Below are positions 48,366 through 60,220 of a stretch of 64,000 nucleotides of DNA, in pieces; within the stretch, counting starts at the first letter, position 1, and each line of letters begins with the position of its first letter. The notes below the pieces were generated by a model. That model saw only the letters and a list, made by a program, of their open reading frames with translations. It made no database searches and was not told where the DNA came from. The stretch covers positions 2,542,001-2,606,000 of the forward strand of contig NC_134036.1 of assembly GCF_964204645.1 (NCBI RefSeq), written 5' to 3'. This DNA comes from Tubulanus polymorphus (taxonomy: Eukaryota > Nemertea > Palaeonemertea > Tubulaniformes > Tubulanidae). The position numbers were made by a program, and so were the translations under genes.

Positions 48366-49400
48366 TAAAAACTATCTCTTGCCAAACTGAAGCTGCAAGA
48401 AATTAACAACTGATTAATGTGGTGTCCACGAATGGCATTCTCATAAAATTTGAGTTAGATTTAGCAAATCATTGCTCCCCTCTAAAGAAAGTTAGATTTT
48501 TATGTAGTAGTAATAGACGTTAACTGATGATAGTCTAAATTATAATCCCATGGTCGAAGTGGCTTGCTCTTAAATTATTTTATACACGATGGATGTAAAC
48601 TTGTAAGAATACCGAACATATAACTACAATAACATTATGAATTACATTCCGAACGTGAACTTTGAGGTGTACATCTTTAGTAAGTCTGAATAGTCGTTGG
48701 GTACGGGTTCCGTACTACGTTGTTTGTGGAACGACGGCTAGGTACTAGACTTACATTTTTAGTAATAATCGGCATTTAGTTGCTGACGCTCGTGGCCGAA
48801 CGCGCCTGCTTGCATACGAAATTTTCAAACATTTTCTGACCCAGACCCCCTCTATTCCTGTGGGAAATGTTCCGTCCGTAGATCCATAAAATTTGAATCG
48901 ACACTTTCTTTACTATGATATTGCTATTTTCCGTTTTATTTTGCTTTCTATCTATAGTTTTGACTAGTTCTGATCCCTTTTGACCATTTAAAGATCGAAT
49001 GACGTAATTTTATATAATTCTATAGATATTCTAGTTCTGGCGACAGGATGTCTGTGATATTTTTACTATCACTGCAAATTTTTACGGGAGACTTCATTCC
49101 TAGACTATAAATATCTGTGTTGCCTGATAATACGTATTTTTTGTTTTACTTTAAAGGTTAACTTTTCATTACTTCTTATCAATTCCTAAAAACGAACTCC
49201 CCAAAAAATCCTGGTGACGCCAATGGCCAAACCTTGGAGTTCATTCTACGTAAATTCGAAAACTAATTCTAATTCTAGTCTAATTTTATTGAACACCTGT
49301 TGTGGGGTAGATATCGTAAGCTTTTGTTGCTTTATTTCTTACTCCGAGGTTATTTATACGATGCATTGTCGCCCCGGGTTGTTGCGCGCCGCTCCATGCG
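48366..49400. other. No gene recognised
   Basis: AT-rich unique-looking sequence without supported exons. Confidence 0.4.
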
Positions 49401-49478
49401 GACTTAAGAAACTAGATTATACGTCCTCCATTATCCTACCGAGTTTATGATACTTGCATATAGTAGGATGAATAAATC

Positions 49479-51310
49479 ATGAACATTAATCATTGTGCGC
49501 CAGCTTGTCTCGATCTGAACTGTTCAAACCGCATTGCGCCCCAGACGCCACTGGAGCAACAGGGTCTGTTCCATCGTCTCGTGAACCAGGCTGCCATCAA
49601 CTCGAAAAGATACTTAGGTGAACCTGTTGATCATGAATATCCCGACCGCATGGTGCTGTTTCTGCTGCCGCCGCTGGTACCGCCGATGATGTCGAGCTCT
49701 GCGTAAAACGGGACGTCGTTGAAGATGGAAAACTCGAGACCGGACAGGTCCTAGTGTCAGTGTCGTGTCATCGAATAGAATACAGTTCTTCTTGTGTAAG
49801 TAAATTTTTTCCTTTTTCTCGGTCACTTTAACATTTATTTTATGACAAATTCATTTTGAAAAGAAAGTTTGAAAATAAGAATGAGGTTTTTGAATTTCTT
49901 GAATGATGCCGTTGAAAATACTTATTTCGATCAAAGCACAGTTTTATTAATGTTGGCTTCATTCTTTTTAAATGTCGACCTAAAATGTTAGCATAGATGA
50001 ATATTGTGAATTGTCATTATTTTTGAGGGGATTGGCGGCGATATCTTTTAAGCATGTCTTTAGTTTTGAAAGGTTTTTTAAACATTATTGTCGGAATAGA
50101 AAATAATAACTGGGTGGTTAAAATGAAGGGGTGAGGCGGGTTATTAATGGCTGCTACATTTTCAATGAGTTAACTCAGGAGTCAAATCTTAACTCGGAAC
50201 TAAATGCTAAATGGCAACGTCGTATTGAGTTCTTGTGTAGTTTTTGAATGTCATTGTAGACGGCACTACCGCATACAGTTGTCATGTTTTCCAGTTTCTA
50301 GATCATGATGTTTTGAATACCTTTTATCAAAGGTTCATAAAACTTGTCCTTTTCATTTACTTTTACTGATAATGATGAATTGTGATTGAGTTTTTGATAT
50401 GCCAGGTTTTTTTGTTAAACACAATGATATTGATACAAAGGTCGCAATTCAGCATTTATAGTTGCAAGTGTCCCATCTGGCAAAATAATAGATTATAATT
50501 TTTAATAACCTACTATGACATGCGTCTTTCTATTTGCATTTTATTGATGTTTCCCTTTTTAATTCAATGATTCAGGTACCGCACTGATGGAAGCTATCTC
50601 ATCAGAATTTGGCAGAACTTCAGTGTCAATACGGGTACCCTGATATCTGAGTTTTATTGTCACCCGACACATCTAACAGAATGCCAATAAAAGAAGAATA
50701 ACAAAGCTATTGAAATCGGACTCAGCAGTTTAATTCCTGGGGTAAGAGCATAGTCATACAACGTACAAGATCTATCAATTTCATTGTTTTATGAAGCTTT
50801 TTTGTTTACTTTCACTTATAATGAATTGCAATGCAATGTGTTATTTTCACTACTTTACTTATATTGAATTGCGATAAAATGTATATATTTATTATTCAAC
50901 ATCTGATCTGAATTGTTCTTTATGATTTTAACAGGACACAGCTCAGCAGGACGCGGTATTGGTAATCCCACAGAAACAACACCTTGGAAGCAGATTACTT
51001 GATGACCCAGCAGCGCGGCCCAGCAGTGAACTGAAGCGGCGCCCTAGAAGCAGATTATAGATGACCCAGCAGCGTGGCCCACCAGTGAACTGAAACGGCG
51101 CCCTAGAAGCAGATTACAATGATGACCCAGCAGCGCGGCCCAGCAGTGAACTGAAGCGGCGCCCTAGAAGCAGATTACTTGATGACCCAGCAGCGCGGCC
51201 CAGCAGTGAACTGAAGCAGCGCCCTAGAAGCAGATTACAATGATGACCTAGCAGAGCGGCCCAGCAGTGAATTGAAACGACGCCCTAGCAGAAGCAATAA
51301 TGACCCAGCA
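49479..51310 (+). pseudogene. Possible spliced transcript or decayed gene, product unknown
   Basis: Three segments with good splice signals on the + strand: a segment ending at 49795 (donor CTTGT|GTAAGTAAA); 50576-50741 (acceptor ATGATTCAG, donor GG|GTAAGAGC); and one starting at 50935 (acceptor GATTTTAACAG). The first looks protein-like in two frames, one ending EPVDHEYPDRM..., the other reading DVELCVKRDVVEDGKLETGQ, as though frameshifted. The second is open in one frame (YRTDGSYLIRIWQNFSV...) but out of phase with the first, and contains AATAAA at 50689. I do not recognise the protein. It could be a pseudogene or a noncoding RNA gene. Confidence 0.3.
50985..51310 (+). repeat. 60-bp tandem repeat, 5 copies, in the last candidate exon
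   Basis: Unit GATGACCCAGCAGCGCGGCC + CAGCAGTGAACTGAAGCGGC + GCCCTAGAAGCAGATTACTT, GC-rich and unlike the flanks. With a period of 20 codons one frame reads DDPAARPSSELKRRPRSRL; it stops in most copies. Confidence 0.9.
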
Positions 51311-51814
51311 ATGGCCAGCAGTGCACTGAAAGAATAATCAGAAAAACCCTGTCAATATCAAAACGTGCTCGAGTGAAAGTAGGTGATTTGCTTTTTATCA
51401 ATCAACTGCACATAACCGTTAACAGACGAACGTTCTCTACGGAGACCGTAAATAAATCGTTGATCTCCTCGTGACTCTGTTGAAGTGTGTTCTGATACAT
51501 CAACGACACCAGTGACCAACACCAGTCGATGCAGGACGATGAACAAGAAGACCCGGCTTCAGACCCGAAATCTCAAGACGAACATCATGCGCGAAAATTA
51601 AAATCGTAGATTCATTGACTACCTTGTATGTTTTCTTGTATATTTCACACATGCAGCACGCTCTTGGTTCACACTCCTCTAAATCAAGCCACAACCAGAA
51701 GATGATAAGATGGAGATTATCTAAAACCTACTCTACGGCAAGCCTCAGTTTCTACATTTCATTACAAAAGTCGATCTCCACTTTTTTCTCCTGAAGGGTG
51801 TCCACCGTTTTACC

Positions 51815-52390
51815 AGACTGATTGTATCTGTACTTTCAGTCATCTCTCCTTGCAGACTGATTGTACTGTGCCCTCAGTCATATCCCCTTGCAGACTGATT
51901 GTACTGTACCCTCAGTCATCTCCCCTTGCAGACTGATTGTACTGTACCCTCGGTCATCTCCCCATACAGACTGACTGTACTGTACCCTTAGTCATCTCCC
52001 CTTGCAGACTGATTGTACTGTACCCTCAGTCATCTCCCCTTACAGACTGATTGTGCTGTACCCTCAGTCATCTCCCCTTGCAGACTGACTGTACTGTACC
52101 CTCGGTCATCTCCCCATACAGACTGACTGTACTGTACCCTCGGTCATCTCCCCATACAGACTGACTGTACTGTACCCTCAGTCATCTCCCCTTGCAGACT
52201 GACTGTACTGTACCCTCAGTCATCTCCCCATACAGACTGACTGTACTGTACCCTCAGTCATCTTCCCTTACAGACTGACTGTACTGTACCCTCAGTCATC
52301 TCCCCTTGCAGACTGATTGTACTGTACCCTCAGTCATCCCCCCATACAGACTGACTGTACTGTACCCTCGGTCATCTCCCCATACAGACT
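51815..52390 (+). repeat. 38-bp minisatellite, about 15 copies
   Basis: Unit CAGACTGATTGTACTGTACC + CTCAGTCATCTCCCCTTG, with variants (CATACAGACTGACTG, CTCGGTC). Copies share variants in blocks, which shows repeated local amplification. Confidence 0.92.
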
Positions 52391-52703
52391 GTACTGTACT
52401 GTCCCTGGCGAGAAAGCCGACCGCAAACGCAGAAACCCGAAAAACGAAGAACAAGATGGAACTCCGGATTTAAATATGATAATACAATACTAGTATTTTA
52501 TCAATTCCCTACCTCACAATTTTGTCTGTCCAATAGCTCTTCCAAAAATAATAATTACATATATCTCTAAAATTCCTCCCGGCTCATCTCCCAGTGTGTG
52601 TCTCCTCTCGATCCAACAGCAACTGTTTCTCCCCGCCTTTCCCAAGAATAATTAACTAAAGCCGTTCTTTCGAAATAATAATGGCCCTGGTATTATCTAC
52701 AAT
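52391..52703. other. No gene recognised
   Basis: Short unique AT-rich spacer. Confidence 0.4.
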
Positions 52704-52994
52704 TTATGTGAAGACCAATGACGGTAATATTATATAAATACTATTCTGCTTTTCAAATTTATTAATTTGGTTAATTTCCACGGGGAAATTGATTCCAACC
52801 ATATCGAGTTCATCCTGATATTCGCTATATTTCGTTACCCTGTGCGCATTAGTTGGCATTTCACGCAATGATGCAAGAATGCACCACAGGAGACATTTCT
52901 CATCTTCGTTACGGATATTAATAATTGACTTTGAGGACTGTAATTTTCTAAGGGGTTGGAATAAAGCTCCCCGCACACAAAGGTTGAAATGCAC
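52704..52994 (-). pseudogene. Fragment of a virus-like / large DNA transposon protein (N-terminal region of a polymerase- or endonuclease-type ORF)
   Basis: A 96-codon minus-strand frame reads INIRNEDEKCLLWCILASL, then RVTKYSEYQDELDMVGINFP and FEKQN. From general knowledge, this combination (N-x-x-NED-x-KC-x-x-W, a Tyr/Glu-rich helix, FP, FEKQN) recurs in uncharacterised proteins of Polinton/Maverick-type and related mobile DNA of invertebrates, often near family B DNA polymerases. The frame ends soon after FEKQN and no polymerase motifs follow, so it is a relic. Family assignment is inference. Confidence 0.5.
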
Positions 52995-53239
52995 CTATGT
53001 TCAAAATACACGAAGATATCCAATCAAATACCCACCCAGTTCCCTCATTATTGTGTTTTTCTAACAAAGTTAGAATTCTTTGTAGCGCAATGTGAAATTG
53101 GTCGTCGAAATCCTCGATCATTGATAATTCTTGGGTAACACTACAAAAGTGAGCTAATTTTTGATTTACTCCCCCCCCCCTACTTCTTTAATTAGTTGTA
53201 CCGTAAACATTATATACCACTTCAACGCTAATAAACGTT

Positions 53240-54610
53240 CGTTTACCTTAAGATGAACTATGTCTTTTTTGCTATTTATAAACAAAAAGCAAGTCGTGTT
53301 TCACCTCGACGGTTCTGGGTTTTAGCTTTATCCTCGTAACGACTCCGTCGAGGATTTGTTCTTCGAAAACGACTTGATCACCTCCCCCCTGATCTTGATG
53401 ATATACCATACTTCTTATATCGTCATCCGTTTCGGGATCCCAGTTTTGCGGATCTATCTCCCGCGGATATACATAGTAAACGTTCTTGATATTGAAAAAC
53501 TTGGGTCAGCGAGTGTTTCATAGGTCCATTTTATAATCTCTCCTTCCCGGTTGCGAATTCCTCTCACAACTTTAGCACCGTAATTACTTTCAAACGATTT
53601 AGATTACTCGCCTGATACCAGTAATAATTTATTACCATATTTTCCAGAGCGTACCAAGACCTTCATATATAATCGTTTCATCTTTGTTGAGAATATAACT
53701 TTGAGAATAAAATCTAGCTGCGGATCAGTATCTAACTCCGGAGCAAATGAAGAAAAATTTAATGTCTTGAAAATATCCCACTGTTGAACTGAAAGTACGA
53801 TCCCCATCTTTGATCTCTTGAGTTCATCATTATCCGAGAATCGATAAAATTGGCGAATGTCGACCACAATATCATTTTCTCGTTTGATTACAGAAACAAA
53901 TTTATGTCGACCGATGTGCATGCAATAATCTATTTGATTCTCTCCCTTTCGTTCCTTTTTCAATTGCTTCATCGATGTCAGGAGAATTAAACTTTAGATA
54001 TGTGTATTCCAACAGAACAAAAGGAATACCGGTTTTAGTCGGGTATTTTCTATTCTCGTTCGTTAACGTCAAACAAACGAATGTCAATACGTTTCTCTCC
54101 TTTCCAAATTTTTCTACTTGCATACACACGATCGCCTAGCGAACAGCGAATATCTGAACCTGAAGAGATAAAAGGGTACATCAATAATGGGAATTGAAAC
54201 ATAGAGAACATTTGGTTGATAAATATTCAAATTAGTTGAAAACCGTACACATTATATACCGCTCCACTCCGTTAAGCGCTAATAAACACTCGTTTACCTT
54301 AAGATGCACTATGTCTTTTATACTGTTTATAAACAAGAGCAAGTCGTGTTTCACCCCGCTGGTTCCGGGTTTTAGCTTTATCCTCGTAACGACTCCGTCG
54401 AGGATTTGTTCTTCGAAAACGACTTGATCACCTCCCCCCTGATCTTGATGATATACCATACTTCTTATATCGTCATCCGTTTCGGGATCCCAGTTTTGCG
54501 GATCTAACTCCTGCGGATATACATAGTAAACGTTCTTGATATCATCATCGCCCCGTTAGTCGAAAAACGGATTGCACCTGTGATTCTCACGAGCCGCTTT
54601 CGAGATGAAC
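53240..54610 (-). pseudogene. Decayed, partly duplicated gene with two PC4-like (transcription coactivator p15) domains
   Basis: Minus strand, three parts. (1) 54610-54298: frame with NVYYVYPQELDPQNWDPETD, broken by one TAA, ending HLK|GTAAACG, a plausible donor. (2) 54159-53604: two PC4-like domains, each with basic/aromatic beta strands, an (I/V)DIR core and a KxGI/MGIxL turn before an aromatic-rich helix. The second (about 53918-53753) reads HKFVSVIKRENDIVVDIRQF then SKMGIVLSVQQWDIFK. Frameshifts separate parts of domain 1 and the two domains. (3) 53590-53248: a second, frameshifted copy of part 1. PC4 domains bind single-stranded DNA. The series looks like a tandemly duplicated gene array that has died. 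Confidence 0.55.
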
Positions 54611-55070
54611 TTAGTAATACCTATATTACTAAGTTAAACATATCGAAAGTTTTTATGATTCAAACTTGAAATGCTTTTCGTATACGCGTTCGATCATGTT
54701 TACATATTCAACCTGGTGGTAGTGAAATGAAAACGTTGGAAGACTCTTCTCCTGTTGATATACGCTTTATTTTTATTCTGATTAGGCTGTTCTCCAGTTC
54801 CGGTGTTCTCTCTCGGTCTCTGTTCCCCCTCTCTATCTCTTAGTGATATTGCCCGCAGAATGCGCGAGGAATTCGATGTACCGTTACTGTAAAATTTTCA
54901 TGCACGGCACCCCCATTCGATTCGATCTCGTCGAAACCCGAATCGTCGACGGAATTGTGTGAAAAATCCTCTCTTGTGGTGGTCGATTGGTTTCGACTAT
55001 TGAGATGTCATGGTGGCCTCACGTGAATAGTCGGCGAATATCTGTAAATGTTTACCGATCACAATCGGGC
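54611..55070. other. No gene recognised
   Basis: A CT-rich stretch at 54785-54845 and otherwise unique-looking sequence. Confidence 0.4.
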
Positions 55071-55345
55071 GGACCGGATGGCTTAGTCGGTCGGCGACTA
55101 GCGTGTCACCGCTGTGGCCCAGGTTCGAGTCTCGGAGGAGGCGGGTCAGGATGTGGCAATTGATCTCCGGTAAGCGGGCGAGTCGAGAGTGCTGTCCTCC
55201 CTGGAATGAGGTTGCTAATGCGTGAGTCCTACAAAATATCTGGCGTGGGGTAAATTATGTTTAATTCAGTCGTTTCTGGCTGAATTATTTATTTATCCCA
55301 CAATGCCGGTCCAGGTTGCGGAGTAATTCCCCCAGGGACCTTCGA
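55070..55345 (+). mobile_element. tRNA-derived SINE
   Basis: Head with Pol III boxes: A box TGGCTTAGTCGG at 55079-55090 and B box GGTTCGAGTCT at 55122-55132, about 32 bases apart as in tRNA-derived promoters. A non-tRNA body follows (AATTCAGTCGTTTCTGGCTG, CCGGTCCAGGTTGCGGAG). Acceptor ends do not pair well, so it is not a functional tRNA. Confidence 0.65.
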
Positions 55346-56465
55346 CTTTTTTACAATATTAGTTTGTTATTTTAAGTTGATTGGTGAGGGTTTGGAAAAT
55401 TTTGTACTTCTGATTTAATTCCTCGGGGAAACTGAAAAAATCCGAGCTAGAATTCCGTAGGTAATGCGGCGATTAGTCTCCGATTAGTACATTCCTCAAG
55501 TGATGGCAAAACTTAAATATTTTTTAAACTTTGCCAGATTTCAGTCAGAGTAGCTCTGCAAGCGGTGATGTCTGGCGAACGTATGTATAAAACTGGCTAA
55601 ATTCGGCTTCAAAGCGACTATCCAATAGAGAATCACTCACTGGAGATCTGACATACGCTCCAATGCACAATAGTGCCGCGTCATTGCACAAACCCTTAAG
55701 GAAAATTCAAACGTTCTGGTGCAACATTCTTAAACAGTCAGATTGAGTTTGTGATATAGTTCAAAAAATAGACAAAATAGGGAGGATGTCTACTCTAAAG
55801 TTTGTTGGATAGCTTAGATAAAATTTCAGCATGAAACTTTAAGCTAAAATCATCGCATTCGATATTTTATCTATAACAATATGTGTCCTCGGTGAATAGT
55901 CGAATTAAACTCGATGACCTGTAAGCCCCATTGAAAATGTTTGCCACGAATTGAATGGTTCTCGAGGATTAGCGTCACGGACTCGGGTCTGCCACAGGAA
56001 TGCGCGATCGAGCCTTCTGATTGATCCATTCCGGTCGCCTCGATGATGCAACGTCGCTGATTGGTCGACGTAGGTATTAATAGCGCAGTTCGAGCCTCCC
56101 GGTGCCAGTCCGAGAACTGATGTTCAGAGATGAAGGTCAACCTATAAGAGCTCTCCAACAAGGCGTGAAGAACGTGTGGCTTCAAGCGGACAACTTAGCG
56201 GCCGATGATGTTAGGACACCGAAAAGAATGCGATGATTGCAGCTGCTGGGACGGAGCAGATACCTGGGAGAACACAGACTGCTGCTGGTGCGATGTCAAT
56301 TTCGAAATACAAGAGTATGGCTAACTAAGAGAGATTGCTGATGAGGCCGATTTGATCAGGTTAGGTATTTACCGCCTTTTTCGTCTTTAACCAGTTCTAG
56401 TTAGAACCGAGTTTGACTTCGGTTTTATGATTGATTGACATTTTGTTTATTTTATCTTTTTTAAT
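55346..56465. other. No gene recognised
   Basis: A minus-strand frame of 104 codons (55871-56185) and a richer-GC block at 55930-56300 look unlike the flanks, possibly an old insertion; no domain seen. Confidence 0.35.
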
Positions 56466-56479
56466 TTGACAGCAGCAAG

Positions 56480-56882
56480 ATATTCAAACCTCGAGACTAC
56501 ATCACCATCTTCAAACCTCGAGGCGCAGACTCTTCTCCGACTACAGCACCATCTTCAAACCTCGAGACGCTACTCCACTGACTACAGCACCATCTTCAAA
56601 CCTCGAGACGCAGACTCCACTGACTACAGCACCATCTTCAAACCTCGAGACGCAGACTCCACTCCGACTACAGCACTGTCTTCAACCCCGAGACGCAGAC
56701 TCTACTCCGACTACAGTACCATCTTCAAACCTCGAGACGCAGACTCTACTCTGACTACAGCACCATCTTCAAACCTCGAGACACTGACTCTACTCCGACT
56801 TCAGCACCACCTAGAGACGCAGACTCTACTCCGACCACAGCAACATCTTCAAACCTCGAGACGCAGACTCTACTCCGACTAA
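56480..56882 (+). repeat. ~43-bp minisatellite, about 9 copies
   Basis: CATCTTCAAACCTCGAGACG + CAGACTCTACTCCGACTACAG, with copies of 33-45 bases. It generates a 138-codon open frame of TIFKPRDADST-type repeats; not taken as a gene. Confidence 0.9.
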
Positions 56883-57089
56883 TAAACTTACTTCCTGTCC
56901 GTTTTGCCGCATGTTAGAAACGTAAATAAATAAGCGTAAATTAAATTACTCGACTTTATTGAAATCTCTTTGCCCCGGAAAGGACTCTTCCACTCACTCT
57001 CTTTTGTCTCGGACCCTTTGCTCTGGAAAGGACACTTCCGCTCACAACACTCGCTCAAAGGAAAAGGATGAAGTCAAAAAGGAAGGACA

Positions 57090-57290
57090 AAAACGCAAAG
57101 AAATACAAATCAACCGACTTTATTTATTCAATTTACAAATTCAAATTAAGAATTTCTTACAGCTTGTTTGCAAAAGTCAAATTCAACATTTTATTGAAAC
57201 TACAACGACCAATAATAAAATTTTGGGATTTGAACCACCAACCTTTCAGCTAGCAGCCCAGCACCCTACCAACTACGCTATAGCGGCACA
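57090..57290 (-). mobile_element. tRNA-like SINE, minus strand
   Basis: Minus strand A box TAGCGTAGTTGGTAG (57280-57266) and B box GGTTCAAATCCC (57236-57225), then a body ending in ATAAATAAAG-type sequence near 57115. The acceptor stem is absent. Confidence 0.55.
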
Positions 57291-57355
57291 CATGCAGCCA
57301 ACAGGGGAACTCCTATTTGTCCATTGCTTAAGCTAATTTTGGTTAAAAAAAATGG

Positions 57356-57410
57356 TGCCATCTACCGGGAGAGACAGGAACTTGTTCCTATCTCAACCCG
57401 GTAGATGGCA
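57356..57410. repeat. Hairpin with 26-base arms
   Basis: TGCCATCTACCGGGAGAGAC + AGGAAC faces GTTCCTATCTCAACCCGGTA + GATGGCA with about four mismatches and almost no loop. GCCATCTA recurs in the duplicated unit near 59313. Confidence 0.8.
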
Positions 57411-57829
57411 AGTAATGAAGAACAAGATATAAAGTAGAATTTGACTGGTAGAGAATGCCGGACGTTTTATGCTCACCAGAGCGTGACGATTCGTCTACCG
57501 CTTCAGGAGGAAGGTAGAGGAATTCAGATCGCTGTCTATCAGTTGTTACTCACGCCGAAAGGCATCAGAACGCAATACACCTGTTGACAGCATCGCGCAA
57601 CATAAGAAGACTTCGTCTATCAGAAGGTGGATAGTGTTCGAATGTTCTTTGTGTCGAATATTCGGTGAAAGAGTTCAAAGTTCCGTGTAGAGGCGAACTC
57701 CATGAAATGTCCAAGATATCTATGTTCACGTTGTCTCCGACGTTTCTGAAATTAAAAACAAAAAATTGAAATTAAGATTGAATGCACGGGGTGGGGGGGG
57801 GGGGGTATAATTTGACAAATAAGGACCCA

Positions 57830-57895
57830 GTTCCACAGTCGTGAGTAACCCAGAGTCAAATCTTAACTCAGAACTGTGGAACTGGACCAAGGACA
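57830..57895. repeat. Small inverted repeat (CAGTTCCACAGTCGTGAG...)
   Basis: CCCAGTTCCACAGT at the left and AACTGTGGAACTGG at the right bracket AACCCAGAGTCAAATCTTAA. ACTGTGGAACTGG-type blocks recur in tandem at 59700-60000. Confidence 0.7.
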
Positions 57896-58014
57896 AAAAG
57901 TTCTTAAATCAACCAGTCAATCTACAGACAGAAATCATTAAACCGAAAATGAAAAGTTCTTTAGACATTTCGGCTATATCCCGCGATATCTCACGAATAT
58001 TTTTCAAACCCCTG

Positions 58015-59875
58015 TTTCGCTCCCGGCAGGTGTGGCGGCAATCAAACCAAATGAAACGAAATCTATCAATCACATAAATAATAGATCCCTTCTTTAAGAT
58101 TAAAAAAAAAATAGATTCCAAAGTTTGAAATGAATGGATACTTCGGTGGTGGATCCGATGCCAGAAACGCCTCGCATGCACAAACATTCAATGTGCTCCT
58201 AAGAAACGACAGGGATAAGTCTAAATTGTTTTTTTCCGAAATTATAGATTGGTTAATTTTGAGTTTGAAAGTAGTAATTAAAACTAGACCCCGTGTGCCG
58301 TTTATTCCAGCAGAAGACAGTCGTTAAACCACAAATTGAAAACTAGAATGCGCCAAGTAATTGCCAAGTAACCCGTGGTGACATCTATCGTTTAGTCGTA
58401 AAACGATCTACCGTTCCGCTGATCGTAGGCTGCCGCGTCAAACGGCACGTCGGTGTTCTCTTAGTCTTAGAATTCCTATTAAGGATTGGAAAGAATTTTC
58501 ACATTTTATCAGTCTGATTCAAGCAGCTGATAACCGGTTTATCGATTTAAAATTCAAGTTTCATGGAAAACACCACGATTTTATACCGACATTCGGTCGT
58601 ACATAAACTAACTTCAGCGCTCCACTCACTTCGTAAAAAGCCTCCACTGGCGTTTTTACACACTACATTCACTTTTTGCCTCCTCCCGCTCTAAGTGTGA
58701 GGAAACAGCATTACGTAAGTAAACAGTAGATCAATAGGTGGTACTTCACAAAATTAATCAACAGTGGAACTGCAAGCAACCAACACAACGAGTCAAACTA
58801 TAAACCCACACGATGTCAGAAACCAGATTTATAACTTGCACAACTGTAGAACCGGATTCAGTGCATTATTAAACCCCACACTTCAGTGGACCTGGGTCCA
58901 CGTTCAAATTAAACCCACACAACTGTGGACCATGTTTCGCTCCTGGCAGGTGTGGCAGGTTTGTAAGGGACAACAATCAAACCAAATCAAAAGAAATCTA
59001 CCAATCACATAAATGATAGATCCCTACTTTATGATAGAAATAAAACTAGATTCCAAAGTTTGAAATGAATGGATACTTCAGTGGTGGATCCGATGCCAGA
59101 AACGCCTCGCATGCAAAAAATTTAACGTGCTCTTGAGAAACGACAGAGAAAAAGTCGAAATTGTTTTTCCGAAACTAAAGATTGGGTAATGTTGAGTTTG
59201 AAAGTAGTAATTAAAACAAGACACCGTGTGCCGTTTATTCCAGCAGAAGACAGTCGTTAAACCACAAATTGACAACTAGAATGCGCCAAGTAATTGCCAA
59301 GTAACCCGTGGTGCCATCTATCGTTTAGTCGTAAAACGATGTACCGTTCAGCTGATCGTAGTCAGCGGCGTTAAACGGCACGCCGGTGCTCTGTTAGTCT
59401 TAGAATTCCTATTAATGATTATTAAGAATTTTCACATTTCATCAGTTTGATTCAAACAGCTGATAACCGGTTTATCGATTTTTAGATTCGATATTAACGG
59501 AAAACACCACGACTTTATACCGACATTCGGTCGTACATAAACTAACTTCAACACTTCAATCTCTTCGTAAAAGGGCCTCCAATGGCGTTTTTTACACAGA
59601 CTATTCAACTTTTTGCCTCCTCGCGCTCTAAGTGTGAGGAAACAGCATTACGTAAATTAACAGTAGATCGATAGGTGGTACGTCACAAAATTGTGTAACA
59701 GTGGAACTGCAAGCAACCAACACAACGAGTCAAACTATAAACCCACACGATATCGGAAACCAAATGTATAACTCGCACAATTGTAGAACCGGATTCAGTG
59801 TAAAATTAAACCCACACTACAGTGGCCAATATAGGTCCAGTAAAATTAAACCACACAACTGCGGAACTGGGTCCA
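58015..59875. repeat. ~0.93-kb tandem duplication
   Basis: TTTCGCTCCCGGCAGGTGTG (58015) and TTTCGCTCCTGGCAGGTGTG (58934) start two copies about 920-940 bases apart. Shared landmarks include GGATCCGATGCCAGAAACGC, CAGCAGAAGACAGTCGTTAA, CAAGTAACCCGTGGTG, ATACCGACATTCGGTCGTAC and GGAACTGCAAGCAACCAACA. Identity is high but with many indels. No ORF is conserved between the copies, so it is not a gene duplication. Confidence 0.85.
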
Positions 59876-60010
59876 GATTCAAATTTATAACCCACACAAC
59901 TGCGGCACTGGACTAAAGAGTCAAATTAAACCCACAAAACTGTGGAACTGGGTCCAGAGTCAAATAAAAACTTATATTATATTAAACAATATTGTGGAAC
60001 TGATTGCATC
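59730..60010 (+). repeat. Short tandem CACAACTGTGGAACTG units before the receptor promoter
   Basis: Blocks of CCCACACAACTGCGGAACTG + GGTCCAGAGTCAAATTAAA recur at about 33-40 bases, ending roughly 150 bases before the TATA box at 60159. Confidence 0.7.
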
Positions 60011-60158
60011 CAGAGTCAAGTAAAGAGCGCAGAAGACGCTGATTTGAATTGGGTGGAGTTTGAAAGTTAACACGAAAAAGCCATACATTTTCAGCAGTTG
60101 TCACGCGAAGGCGCAGTTAAAACGTGAATTCTCAATTAGTGAAACTAGTTCCAAGTTC

Positions 60159-60190
60159 TATATAAGATTCATCCCCTGCGCATCATCAGT
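60159..60190 (+). promoter_or_regulatory. TATA box and initiator of the somatomedin-B receptor gene
   Basis: TATATAAG at 60159-60166 and a TCAGT initiator at 60186-60190, A at 60188, 29 bases downstream of the TATA start. This predicts a 33-base 5'UTR before the ATG at 60221 and supports exon 1 as the true first exon. Confidence 0.65.
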
Positions 60191-60220
60191 CAAACTCATT
60201 GTCTAATCCGTTTGATAAAG

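Noticed and set aside
50985-52390. Regular short repeats resembling a CRISPR array
   Set aside because: Units are contiguous with no unique spacers; the context is an animal genome.
56466-56882. 138-codon frame of TIFKPRDADST-like repeats
   Set aside because: Minisatellite with irregular unit length; no start context, no domain.
57225-57287. Functional tRNA on the minus strand
   Set aside because: A and B boxes are present but the acceptor and anticodon stems do not pair; better read as a SINE head.
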